DNA from: Francisella frigiditurris
Lineage (GTDB): Bacteria > Pseudomonadota > Gammaproteobacteria > Francisellales > Francisellaceae
Length of the DNA stretch: 64,000 nt
Assembly (NCBI RefSeq): GCF_001880225.1
Contig: NZ_CP009654.1
Location: 744,001 to 808,000, forward strand
Direction: 5' to 3'
The first letter of the stretch is position 1; each line of letters begins with the position of its first letter. Under the pieces are notes generated by a model. It made no database searches. It was not told the DNA's origin and saw nothing but the letters and a program-made list of their open reading frames with translations. This document shows, piece after piece, positions 17,494-26,217 of the stretch. The position numbers and the translations under genes were made by a program.

Positions 17494-18477
17494 TTATATG
17501 CCAACGACTTCTTTTACTTTCAGTAAGTTTGCTTTAGCAATAATTCTAGCTTTCTCAGCCCCTTGTTTAAGAATGTCATCTACTTCTTTAGGATTGTTAA
17601 AATAAAAGTCGTACTTATCTCTAGCATCTTTAAGGTATTCATTAATTTTCTCAAAAAGGATTTGTTTAGCATCGCCCCAGCCCATACCACCTTCTAGATA
17701 TTTTTGCTCTAAACTAGCTATTTCACTTTGATTAGCAATACTTTTGTATATTGCAAAAACTGTACATTTGCTTGGGTCTTTTTTTTCTTCAGGCAATTGA
17801 GAGTTGGTGATTATTTTCATTACTTGTTTTCTAAGTTTTTTCTCAGCTGAAAATATTGGTATGGTATTGTCATAGCTCTTTGACATTTTACGCCCATCTA
17901 GACCTAATATAGTTTGACCCTCTTCATCAGTTAACCCTGTAGGAGTTTTTAAAGTAGATGTTTTGTAAATGTGGTTAAAGCGATTACAAATATCTCTAGC
18001 TATTTCTATGTGTTGTAATTGATCTTTTCCAACAGGAACTAAGTCTGCATCGAACATCAGAATATCGGCAGCCATTAATATCGGGTAATTAAAAAGTCCC
18101 ATAGTTGTTTGCTCAGCTAAATTTTGATCAACTAGAGCTTTATAAGCATGTGCTCTATTTAATAAACCTTTTGAAGCAACTGTTGACAATATCCAGTTAA
18201 GCTCCATGATTTCAGGAATATCAGATTGTTTATAAAATGTAGTCTTATTTGGATCTAATCCTAGAGCTAACCATGTTGAAGCTATCTCATGAGTATATTG
18301 TTGCCTTAATTTTTTGTCCCATAGTTTTATAAGTGAGTGATAGTCAGCTATAAAATATAAGCAGTCAAAATCTTCACTTTTAGACATTTCAATTGCAGGT
18401 TTAATAGCGCCAACATAATTTCCTAAATGAGGAGTGCCAGAAGGGGTTATCCCTGTAAGAACAATTTTTTTAGACAT
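17494..18477 (-). CDS. trpS: Tryptophanyl-tRNA synthetase
   Basis: Class I aminoacyl-tRNA synthetase charging tRNA-Trp, 327 residues. The HIGH-equivalent is in TGITPSGTPHLGNYVGAI near residue 8-25 and the KMSKS loop in GLDGRKMSKSYDN. The segment MAADILMFDADLVPVGKDQLQH is characteristic of TrpRS. Length is normal for the bacterial enzyme. It is the first gene of a two-gene unit with the PP-loop protein and faces a broken membrane-protein gene across an A/T-rich gap. Confidence 0.95.
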   Translation of the reverse strand: MSKKIVLTGITPSGTPHLGNYVGAIKPAIEMSKSEDFDCLYFIADYHSLIKLWDKKLRQQYTHEIASTWLALGLDPNKTTFYKQSDIPEIMELNWILSTVASKGLLNRAHAYKALVDQNLAEQTTMGLFNYPILMAADILMFDADLVPVGKDQLQHIEIARDICNRFNHIYKTSTLKTPTGLTDEEGQTILGLDGRKMSKSYDNTIPIFSAEKKLRKQVMKIITNSQLPEEKKDPSKCTVFAIYKSIANQSEIASLEQKYLEGGMGWGDAKQILFEKINEYLKDARDKYDFYFNNPKEVDDILKQGAEKARIIAKANLLKVKEVVGI

Positions 18478-18574
18478 CTTTTGAATTTACCTATAGTTAT
18501 AAAAAATAATATAAAAATTAATTTTAAAATTTTAACATATACATAAGATTATTTTTACAAATTAAAAGCGCTCA

Positions 18575-19423
18575 ATGAATACAATTGATTTGAATGGCCA
18601 AGAATATAAAAAGCTTTGGACAAAAATTTGGATCTTTAGAAAAGATAAATATTTTTTAAGATATGCTACGGAAGAAAATAGAAAAGATGCTTATAGATGG
18701 CTAAGCTTTCTATATTCTAGCTCTCATTCTAGGTATTTTTGGTAGCTTATTGAGTTTATCGTCTTTTAAGAGTACAGAAATAATATTTCAAAGTTTAATC
18801 ATTTTAATTATATGGGTTTAGGATTAAGATATATTCTTATAGCTGTTTTTATTGGTGTTTCATTCGTATTTATATACTTTCCTATAACTCTTATTTTGGG
18901 AGGTAAAATTGTCAGTTATCAAGAAGCCATTGTACCATTCATATTATTGAGTTCTGGTTTTGTTTATATGATGTACTTTTTTAATAATATTTATCTTAAA
19001 AAGTTTGATGATAAGAATTTTGATAAGGTATTTTTATATTTAAGAGATACTCCAGAATATACAGTTGAACAAAGATTAATAGAGTCATTTAAAATAAAAA
19101 TAAGTAAGAATCCGATTTTAGTAAAGTATTTTAATCTACTTATTTTTAATTCTTTTTACGATTGTTTTTACATATTTTTTGTATCGTTAGTTATAAAAGA
19201 AAAAAACAAGTTTGTTTCAGGCTTTGCAACAAAGTTTTTTAGAATAACTTTTATTTATAGTAGGCTTTATTTCTTAATTCCAGAGATGTTTGATGATAAA
19301 GATTGTAGGAAGCCACAAAAAACAATGATGTTAGTATCAGTTTTATCAACATTTATAACAATTAGTATTGGCGTGTGTGCTTTTTATTATTTTGTCACTA
19401 TGGTGTCAAGACATTTTGTATGA
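18575..19423 (+). pseudogene. Frameshifted membrane-protein gene
   Basis: Three consecutive frames read as one protein. Frame one starts at ATG 18575 (MNTIDLNGQEYKKLW... to about YRW). After a shift near 18706 the next frame gives a membrane helix (AFYILALILGIFGSLLSL and on to LIIW). After a second shift near 18812 the third frame continues GLGLRYILIAVFIGVSF to the stop at 19423. The intact ancestor would be about 280 residues with four or more helices. The open part alone (18812-19423, 203 residues) could be translated from ATG 18812 but lacks a good ribosome-binding site. Family not recognised. Confidence 0.65.
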
Positions 19424-19474
19424 TTTTTCATACTGAAAATTAAAAGCATTTTTATGGAGAAGTAAGAGTTAATA

Positions 19475-19551
19475 TGGCGCACCCAGAAGGACTCGAACCT
19501 CCAACCGCTCGGTTCGTAGCCGAGTACTCTATCCAGTTGAGCTATGGGTGC
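19475..19551 (-). tRNA. tRNA-Arg (anticodon ACG)
   Basis: Read on the minus strand: acceptor GCACCCA pairs with TGGGTGC, discriminator G, and CCA is encoded. The D-loop is TAGCTCAACTGGATAGAG, the anticodon arm CTCGG-CTACGAA-CCGAG with anticodon ACG, and the T-arm GGTTCGAGTCC. Length 77 nt. The adenosine at position 34 is normally edited to inosine by TadA. It lies 27 nt downstream of coaE on the same strand. Confidence 0.96.
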
Positions 19552-19578
19552 TTAAATTGAGATTTTATTATAGTTTAT

Positions 19579-20199
19579 TTAAGCCTGTTTAGTCAAGCCT
19601 TCGATTTCTTTTATTACGTGTTTTAATTTTGTTTCTAGCTCTTCTTCAGATAAGTTTGTATTATCAATAGTGAAGCTTGCTATTTTATCTCTCTGCTCAT
19701 CAGATATTTGAAGTTTTATGAATGCAACGGCTTGTTGTCTATTTTTACCATCTCTATCCATTAACCTTTTGATTCTCGTTTCTAGCTCAGATTTTACAAC
19801 GATGACTTTTTTTAAGTAGTCATAATGCTTTATGTTGTAGGGGCTTAGAAGAGGAATGTCAACAATAGTTAATTCAGTTTCAGATTCTCTAACTTGCTTT
19901 CTTAGTTCTCTATTAATAACAGGATGTAGATAATCTTCTAACCATTTTTTAGCTTCTTTTGAGTTTGTGATAATTTCTCTAAGCTTAGCTCTATTTACCT
20001 GTTTATTGATTATTACAGATTCACCAAACTGTTCAGCAATTTTTTTTATTACTGTAGGTTTCTTAGTAATATCTCTACTTATTTGATCTGCACAAACAAC
20101 AGTTAAGTTGAGTTTTTCTTTAAGTATAGCAGAAGCTGTTGACTTACCACTTGCTATGCCGCCTGTGATACCTATAGGATAAGTGTTGGTTATTGACAT
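19579..20199 (-). CDS. coaE: Dephospho-CoA kinase
   Basis: Catalyses the last step of coenzyme A synthesis, ATP-dependent 3'-phosphorylation of dephospho-CoA. P-loop [12 protein letters not shown] lies at residues 10-21. The block [15 protein letters not shown] carries the conserved H-P motif, and [10 protein letters not shown] is the substrate-site P-L-L segment. Length 206 matches the family. It is followed by tRNA-Arg in the same direction. Confidence 0.94.
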   Translation of the reverse strand: MSITNTYPIGITGGIASGKSTASAILKEKLNLTVVCADQISRDITKKPTVIKKIAEQFGESVIINKQVNRAKLREIITNSKEAKKWLEDYLHPVINRELRKQVRESETELTIVDIPLLSPYNIKHYDYLKKVIVVKSELETRIKRLMDRDGKNRQQAVAFIKLQISDEQRDKIASFTIDNTNLSEEELETKLKHVIKEIEGLTKQA

Positions 20200-20337
20200 T
20201 TAATCTTGACAAATTTCATATTCATATCAAAAACAAAATTCTAATATTATTTTCATTGAAAGTCACATATTTTTTGATAAAAAAATTACTTAAGCTTAAA
20301 ATTGCTATATTAAATAATATATTTCATAAGTAAATTA

Positions 20338-21489
20338 ATGAGAGAAATCTCTTTATTAGATATCATTAAAAAAGAAATTCATAAGTCTGATGAAAAATTT
20401 ATTTCATTTAGAGATTTTATGAATATGGCTTTATATTATCCTAGTCTAGGATATTATACCTCATCAAAAGATAAAGTTTCCGAATATGGTGATTTTATAA
20501 CGGCAACTTCTCAAACTTCTATTTTTGCCACTGTTTTTGCTAATCAGTTTGCAGATGTTTTAAAAAAGCTCGGTAAAGATTCTAACATTGTTGAGTTTGG
20601 TGCTGGAACTGGGAAGTTTGCAGTCGACTGTATGAATGAATTGAATAGGCTTAATGTGCTTCCACAAAAATATTTTATAATTGAGTTAAGTAATGATCTT
20701 AAGTTTAGACAGCAAGCATATATTAAGGAACATGTGCCTGAAAATTTACAAGATAAATTTATTTGGCTAACAGAATTACCGAAAGAGCAGATTAAAGGAG
20801 TTATATTTGCAAATGAGGTTTTGGATGCGATGCCTGTAGATATCTTTAGAAAAAGTGATACGAAAATATTTCAACAAGGAGTAAGTATTTCAGAAGGAGA
20901 GTTGAAGCTGATTGATTTACCAATAAATGATAAAAGATTTAGTTCTGAAATTGATAAAGTTTTGGCTGATGGGATAACTTTTTCCGAAGACTACACTAGT
21001 GAGTTAAATACTTGGATTAAACCTTGGATTAAGTCTATTTCAGAAGCTTTAAAACAAGGGGTAGTTTTTCTATGTGACTATGGTTATCACAGGAGCCTAT
21101 ACTATTTGCCTGAAAGAAATATGGGTACTTTAGCTTGTTATTATAGGCATAAAGTTAATTATGATCCATTTCTAAATATTGGTGAGCAGGATATAACAGC
21201 ACATGTTGATTTTACATCGGTGGCAGAAGCTGTTAATGATTGTGAATTTGAAATTGAAGGCTATATGACGCAAGCGAATTTTCTTAAAAGAGCAAATGTT
21301 TCTGAAATCTTTTTAGAAATTAGAAAGCGACTCGATCAAAAATATTTAGCCAAATACTCCCAGGATTTAAAAGAATTATTATTGGGAGACAAATTAGCTG
21401 AAACATTTAAGGTGTTTTGCTTTTCTAGAGGTGTTGATGAAATACTAGAAGTTTTTGATAATGATGATAATTTAGATTACTTGTTATAG
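20338..21489 (+). CDS. SAM-dependent methyltransferase, MidA/NDUFAF7 (COG1565) family
   Basis: A 383-residue protein with the family hallmarks: ISFRDFMNMALYYPSLGYYTS at the N-terminus, GDFITATSQTS, and the SAM-binding segment IVEFGAGTGKFAVDCM. Further blocks GVIFANEVLDAMPVD and VFLCDYGYHRSLYY complete the pattern. The mitochondrial homologue NDUFAF7 dimethylates an arginine of complex I subunit NDUFS2. The bacterial substrate is unclear, possibly NuoD (inference). It precedes the pyruvate dehydrogenase operon but is separated from it by a promoter. Confidence 0.8.
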   Translation: MREISLLDIIKKEIHKSDEKFISFRDFMNMALYYPSLGYYTSSKDKVSEYGDFITATSQTSIFATVFANQFADVLKKLGKDSNIVEFGAGTGKFAVDCMNELNRLNVLPQKYFIIELSNDLKFRQQAYIKEHVPENLQDKFIWLTELPKEQIKGVIFANEVLDAMPVDIFRKSDTKIFQQGVSISEGELKLIDLPINDKRFSSEIDKVLADGITFSEDYTSELNTWIKPWIKSISEALKQGVVFLCDYGYHRSLYYLPERNMGTLACYYRHKVNYDPFLNIGEQDITAHVDFTSVAEAVNDCEFEIEGYMTQANFLKRANVSEIFLEIRKRLDQKYLAKYSQDLKELLLGDKLAETFKVFCFSRGVDEILEVFDNDDNLDYLL

Positions 21490-21518
21490 TTAAAAATAAT
21501 AGATAGCTTTCATAGTAG

Positions 21519-21564
21519 CTATTTGTTGATGTTGTAAAGATGTTATTTTATAATCAACAAATAG
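21519..21564 (+). promoter_or_regulatory. Promoter of aceEF-lpdA flanked by a 12-bp inverted repeat
   Basis: TTGATG at 21526-21531 and TATAAT at 21549-21554 are 17 bases apart, a near-consensus sigma70 promoter. Perfect 12-base arms CTATTTGTTGAT (21519-21530) and ATCAACAAATAG (21553-21564) bracket it. One arm overlaps the -35 and the other the -10. This is how a repressor operator or DNA loop would be placed. The arms do not match the E. coli PdhR half-sites, so the regulator is unknown. aceE starts 48 bases further on. Confidence 0.65.
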
Positions 21565-21611
21565 TGATTTTACTAAACTTTGATAATCTCGATTATTTCG
21601 GAGGATAAAGG

Positions 21612-24287
21612 ATGTCAGATTTGATTAATGATATAGATGCTTTAGAGACTCAAGAATGGCTTGAAGCTTTTGAAGATGTAGTTCAAAGAGAAGGTGTTGA
21701 AAGAGCAAGATTTCTTTTTGAAAAATTATTAGATAGAGGAGCTGAGTTAGGAATACAAAATACGTATGCTAATACACAGACAAGAAAGTATATAAATACT
21801 ATAGATGTCAGTGATCAACCTGATTATCCTGGAAACCTTTCTTTAGAAGAGAGAATAGAGTCTATTACTCGTTGGAACTCTGTTGTTATAGTTGCCGAAG
21901 CAAATAATATTGATAGTAGTATTGGTGGTCATATTGGTACTGGTGCTGGTGCTTTAACTTTATATGAGGTTGGATATAATCATTTTTTCCAAGCGCCTAA
22001 TGAAACTCAAGCGGGAGATTTAATTTTTTATCAAGGACATGCATCTCCTATTGTTTATGCTAGGTCATATCTAGAAGGAAGATTTACTAAGGCGCAATTA
22101 GAGAATTTTAGAAAACAAGCATTTGATCCTAAGAATGCAGTATCTTCTTATCCACATCCATATTTGCAGCCAACATATTGGCAGTTTCCTACAGTATCTA
22201 TGGGTCTTGGTCCATTACAAGCTATTTATCAAGCTAGATTTATGAAGTATTTAGAGGCTCGTGGTCTTGCTAAAACAGATGGACGTAAAGTTTGGGCATT
22301 CTGTGGTGATGGTGAGATGGATGAGCCAGAATCTATCGGTTCTATTACTAGAGCGGGAAGAGAAGGTTTAGATAATCTTATTTTTGTTGTTAACTGTAAC
22401 CTTCAAAGATTGGATGGCCTTGTAAATGGTAATGGTAATATTGTTGAAGAGTTGGCAGGGGTGTTTACTGGTGCTGGCTGGAATGTTATCAAAGTTCTAT
22501 GGGGAAGTGATTGGGATAAATTGCTTAAAGATCCTGTTGCAGGTAGAAAATTACAAGATAGATTAAGTTCATTAAATGACGGCCAGTTCCATACAATTAA
22601 AGCTCATGGTGGCGGAGAGTGTCGTCAAGTTGTATTTAGTGGAGATGAAGATTTAGAGAATCTTGCAAAAGGCATGACAGATGATGATTTGAAAGCACTT
22701 CGTCGTGGTGGTCATGATCCTGTGAAAATTTATGCTGCTTATAAAAAAGCAGTTACGCCAAATGGTAAGCCAACTTTAATTCTACCAATGACAGTAAAAG
22801 GTTTTGGTTTGGGAGAGTATGGCGAATCTAAAAATATTGCTCATAACGTTAAGAAATTAGATAAAGAAGCTTTAAGATATCTTAGAGATAGATTTAATAT
22901 TCCAGCTACAGATGAACAAGTTGAAAATTATAGACTACTTTCTTTAGCTGAAGATTCTCCAGAAATGAAGTATTTAAGAGCTAAAAGAGAGTCTTTAGGT
23001 GGATATATTCCAGCAAGATTTGAAAATAATGATGCTTTACCTATTCCGCATTATACAGACTTTGCAAAAGCATTGTTGGAGTCAAGCGGAGATAGAGATT
23101 TTTCTACAACGACAGCTTTTGTTCGTATGTTGACTAATTTGGCAAAAGACAAGCAGTTAGGTAAGCACTTAGTTCCTATTACGGTTGATGAGTCTCGTAC
23201 TTTTGGTATGGAAGGTTTGTTTAGACAGTTGGGTATTTATAATCCTAAAGGTCAACAATATACTCCTGAAGATAAAGGTCAGTTAATGTTTTATAAAGAA
23301 TCTACAGATGGTCAAATCTTACAAGAAGGGATAAATGAGCAGGGTGGATTCAGTTCATGGTTAGCTGCTGCGACATCTTATTCTGTGCATAGAGTACCTA
23401 TGATTCCTTTCATGATTTATTATTCAATGTTTGGTTTCCAAAGATTTGGTGATCTTGCTTGGGCTGCTGGCGACTCTATGGCAAAAGGTTTTGTTATGGG
23501 TGGTACATCAGGTCGTACAACTCTTAATGGTGAAGGTCTTCAACATGAAGATGGCCATAGCCATATTCAAGCGGGCTTAATTCCTAACTGTGTTTCTTAT
23601 GACCCTACGTATGCTTATGAACTGGCGGTGATTTTATGGCATGGTATGAAGCGCATGTATATTGATGGTGATAAGGTTTATTACTACTTAACTATCATGA
23701 ATGAAAACTATTCTCATAGAGCAATGCCAGAAGGTTCTGAAGAAGGAATTATTAAAGGTCTATATAAGATTGAAGATAATAAACCAGCTGATAAACATGT
23801 TCAACTTTTAGGTTCAGGTTCAATTCTTAAAGAAGTTGAAGCTGCTGCTAAGATGTTAAAAGATGAATATGGTATTACTTCTAATATTTGGAGCATGACA
23901 AGTGCTAATGAGCTTTATAGAGAAGCTAAAGATGTAGCTAGATGGAATATGTTGCACCCTACAGAATCTAAGAGAGAGAGCTATATAGAGAAGTGCTTCA
24001 AAGATAATAAAGGTCCTGTTGTTGTGTCTACTGACTATATTAAGCTTTACACTGATCAGTTAAGAGAGTTTATGCCTGAGAATTATGTAAACTTAGGTAC
24101 CGATGGTTTTGGTAGATCTGATACTAGAGCAGCTTTACGTAGCTTCTTTGAAGTCGATAGATATCATGTTGTAGTAGCTGCATTGGGCGCTTTAGTTAAA
24201 GATGGTAAAGTTCAAGCTTCTGTTGTTAAAGATGCTATTGAAAAATACGGAATTGATGCAGAGCGTGTAGCTCCTCTGTATAGCTAA
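21612..24287 (+). CDS. aceE: Pyruvate dehydrogenase E1 component, homodimeric type
   Basis: Thiamine-diphosphate-dependent decarboxylase of the pyruvate dehydrogenase complex, 891 residues as in other AceE proteins. The start region EWLEAFEDVVQREGVERARF, the block HPHPYLQP-like SSYPHPYLQPTYWQFPTVSM, and the ThDP motif FCGDGEMDEPES...FVVNCNLQRLDG are all conserved. The E1 catalytic HSHIQAGL segment is also present (GHSHIQAGLIPNC). GGAGG at 21600-21604 gives a strong ribosome-binding site. It leads the aceE-aceF-lpdA operon (15- and 16-nt gaps). Confidence 0.97.
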   Translation: MSDLINDIDALETQEWLEAFEDVVQREGVERARFLFEKLLDRGAELGIQNTYANTQTRKYINTIDVSDQPDYPGNLSLEERIESITRWNSVVIVAEANNIDSSIGGHIGTGAGALTLYEVGYNHFFQAPNETQAGDLIFYQGHASPIVYARSYLEGRFTKAQLENFRKQAFDPKNAVSSYPHPYLQPTYWQFPTVSMGLGPLQAIYQARFMKYLEARGLAKTDGRKVWAFCGDGEMDEPESIGSITRAGREGLDNLIFVVNCNLQRLDGLVNGNGNIVEELAGVFTGAGWNVIKVLWGSDWDKLLKDPVAGRKLQDRLSSLNDGQFHTIKAHGGGECRQVVFSGDEDLENLAKGMTDDDLKALRRGGHDPVKIYAAYKKAVTPNGKPTLILPMTVKGFGLGEYGESKNIAHNVKKLDKEALRYLRDRFNIPATDEQVENYRLLSLAEDSPEMKYLRAKRESLGGYIPARFENNDALPIPHYTDFAKALLESSGDRDFSTTTAFVRMLTNLAKDKQLGKHLVPITVDESRTFGMEGLFRQLGIYNPKGQQYTPEDKGQLMFYKESTDGQILQEGINEQGGFSSWLAAATSYSVHRVPMIPFMIYYSMFGFQRFGDLAWAAGDSMAKGFVMGGTSGRTTLNGEGLQHEDGHSHIQAGLIPNCVSYDPTYAYELAVILWHGMKRMYIDGDKVYYYLTIMNENYSHRAMPEGSEEGIIKGLYKIEDNKPADKHVQLLGSGSILKEVEAAAKMLKDEYGITSNIWSMTSANELYREAKDVARWNMLHPTESKRESYIEKCFKDNKGPVVVSTDYIKLYTDQLREFMPENYVNLGTDGFGRSDTRAALRSFFEVDRYHVVVAALGALVKDGKVQASVVKDAIEKYGIDAERVAPLYS

Positions 24288-24302
24288 TTAAAGGAGATAT
24301 TA

Positions 24303-26201
24303 ATGTCTTTAGAAATAGTTAAGGTGCCGGATATAGGTGACTATGATTCAGTTGATGTTATTGAAGTAAACGTTTCTGTGGGAGATGTTGTTTCTGTTGA
24401 GGATTCTTTAATAACGTTAGAAACAGATAAAGCTAGCATGGAAGTTCCATCTCCAGTGGCAGGAAAAATATCTAAAATAACTGTTAAAGTTGGAGATAAG
24501 GTTTCTGAAGGTGCTGCTATTATGGAAGTAGAAGTTGAAGGTGCTGCTTCAGCAGAAGAAAGTAAAGCTGAAGAAAATAATGCAGTTCCAAAAGCGGCTG
24601 ATTCTTCAAGTACTGCGGCATCAAAAATAGTTGAAGTAGAAGTTCCTGATATAGGTGACTATGATTCGGTTGATATTATAGAAGTATCTGTGAAAGTTGG
24701 CGATATAGTTGAGAAAGAAGATTCTTTAATAACGTTAGAAACAGATAAAGCTAGTATGGAAGTACCATCTCCAGTATCTGGTAAAGTCGTAGAAGTTATA
24801 GCAAAAGTTGGTGATAAAGTTTCCCAAGGAAGCATTATTTTAAAAATTGAATCTGGTGATTCTGCCTCTTCAGCTCCAGCTAAACAAGAATCAGCTAGTG
24901 ATAGTTCTTCTAAAGCAGCTTCTTCTGAAGTAGTTGATGTGGAAGTTCCTGATATAGGTGACTATGACTCAGTAGATGTTATAGAGGTATCTGTAAAAGC
25001 TGGTGATAAAGTTGAGAAAGAAGATTCTTTAATCACGCTAGAAACAGATAAGGCTAGTATGGAAGTTCCATCTCCAGCATCTGGTGAGGTTGTAGAAGTC
25101 ATTGCAAAAGTTGGAGATAAAGTTTCTCAGGGCTCATTGATTTTGAAAATCAAAACGGCGGGTTCAGTATCATCTACTGCTACACAATCTCAAGAATCAA
25201 AATCTGCACCAGCTAAACAAGAAGCGCCTAAGTCTGTAGATGCAGCTCCTGTGGCTTCTAGTGAGATTGTTGATAATTCTAATGCTCACGCATCTCCATC
25301 TGTGAGAAAATTAGCTAGAATTTTAAATGTAGATCTTTCAAAAGTAAAAGCTACTGGTCGTAAAGGAAGAGTTTCAAAAGAAGATTGTTATAACTATATT
25401 AAAACTGCTGTTACACAGGTGCAAAGTGGTAAAGTTGCATCATCTTCTAATTCTGGTGCTGGCTTGGATTTATTGCCTGATCCAGTTGTGGATTTCTCTA
25501 AGTTCGGAGAGATAGAGACTCAACCTTTAACTCGTATTAATAAAATTAGTGCAAAAAATCTTCACAGAAACTGGGTTAAGATTCCTCATGTTACATTCTA
25601 TGATGATGCTGATGTTACTGATTTAGAAGAATTTAGAAAATCTAAGAAAGCATTTTCTGATAAAACTGGAATAAAAATAACTCCTTTATCTTTCTTGATA
25701 AAGGCTGCTGCTGTTGCATTAAAAGAGTTTCCTAAATTTAATAGCTCTTTGTCTGCTGATGGTGAAAATCTGATTATTAAGAAATATTATAATATTGGTT
25801 TTGCTGCAGATACTCCAGCTGGTCTTATGGTTCCAGTTGTTAAAGATGCTGATAAAAAAGGAATTATTGAAATTTCTAAAGATATTATGGATTTGGCAGG
25901 TAAAGCTCGCGATGGTAAGTTAGGTAGTAAAGATATGACTGGTGCTACATTTACTATTTCAAGTATAGGCGTGTTGGGTACAACTTCATTTACTCCTATC
26001 ATTAATATGCCAGAAGTGGCTATTATGGGTGTTTCAAAAACAGCTATTAAACCTGTATGGAATGGTAAGGAGTTTGTTACTAAATCTATGCTTCCTCTAT
26101 CGTTATCTACAGATCATAGAGTAATAGATGGTGCTTATGCGGCTAAATTCTTAACAAGATATTGTCAGATTCTTTCTGATTTGCGTGAAATTATAATGTA
26201 A
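24303..26201 (+). CDS. aceF: Dihydrolipoamide acetyltransferase (E2) with three lipoyl domains
   Basis: Core of the pyruvate dehydrogenase complex, 632 residues. Three tandem lipoyl domains have lipoylated lysines at K43, K149 and K250, each in the sequence ETDKASMEVPSP, joined by Ala/Ser/Pro-rich linkers. A peripheral-subunit-binding domain follows at about 331-367 (ASPSVRKLARILNVDLSKVKA). The catalytic domain ends with STDHRVIDG, placing the catalytic His at 605 and Asp at 609. The three lipoyl repeats are very similar to one another, in both protein and DNA. Confidence 0.97.
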   Translation: MSLEIVKVPDIGDYDSVDVIEVNVSVGDVVSVEDSLITLETDKASMEVPSPVAGKISKITVKVGDKVSEGAAIMEVEVEGAASAEESKAEENNAVPKAADSSSTAASKIVEVEVPDIGDYDSVDIIEVSVKVGDIVEKEDSLITLETDKASMEVPSPVSGKVVEVIAKVGDKVSQGSIILKIESGDSASSAPAKQESASDSSSKAASSEVVDVEVPDIGDYDSVDVIEVSVKAGDKVEKEDSLITLETDKASMEVPSPASGEVVEVIAKVGDKVSQGSLILKIKTAGSVSSTATQSQESKSAPAKQEAPKSVDAAPVASSEIVDNSNAHASPSVRKLARILNVDLSKVKATGRKGRVSKEDCYNYIKTAVTQVQSGKVASSSNSGAGLDLLPDPVVDFSKFGEIETQPLTRINKISAKNLHRNWVKIPHVTFYDDADVTDLEEFRKSKKAFSDKTGIKITPLSFLIKAAAVALKEFPKFNSSLSADGENLIIKKYYNIGFAADTPAGLMVPVVKDADKKGIIEISKDIMDLAGKARDGKLGSKDMTGATFTISSIGVLGTTSFTPIINMPEVAIMGVSKTAIKPVWNGKEFVTKSMLPLSLSTDHRVIDGAYAAKFLTRYCQILSDLREIIM

Positions 26202-26217
26202 CGGGGTTTATAATAAA

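Noticed and set aside
19424-19475. Integration (att) site at the tRNA-Arg 3' end
   Set aside because: No repeat of the tRNA 3' end and no integrase gene was seen; xerC belongs to the housekeeping set.
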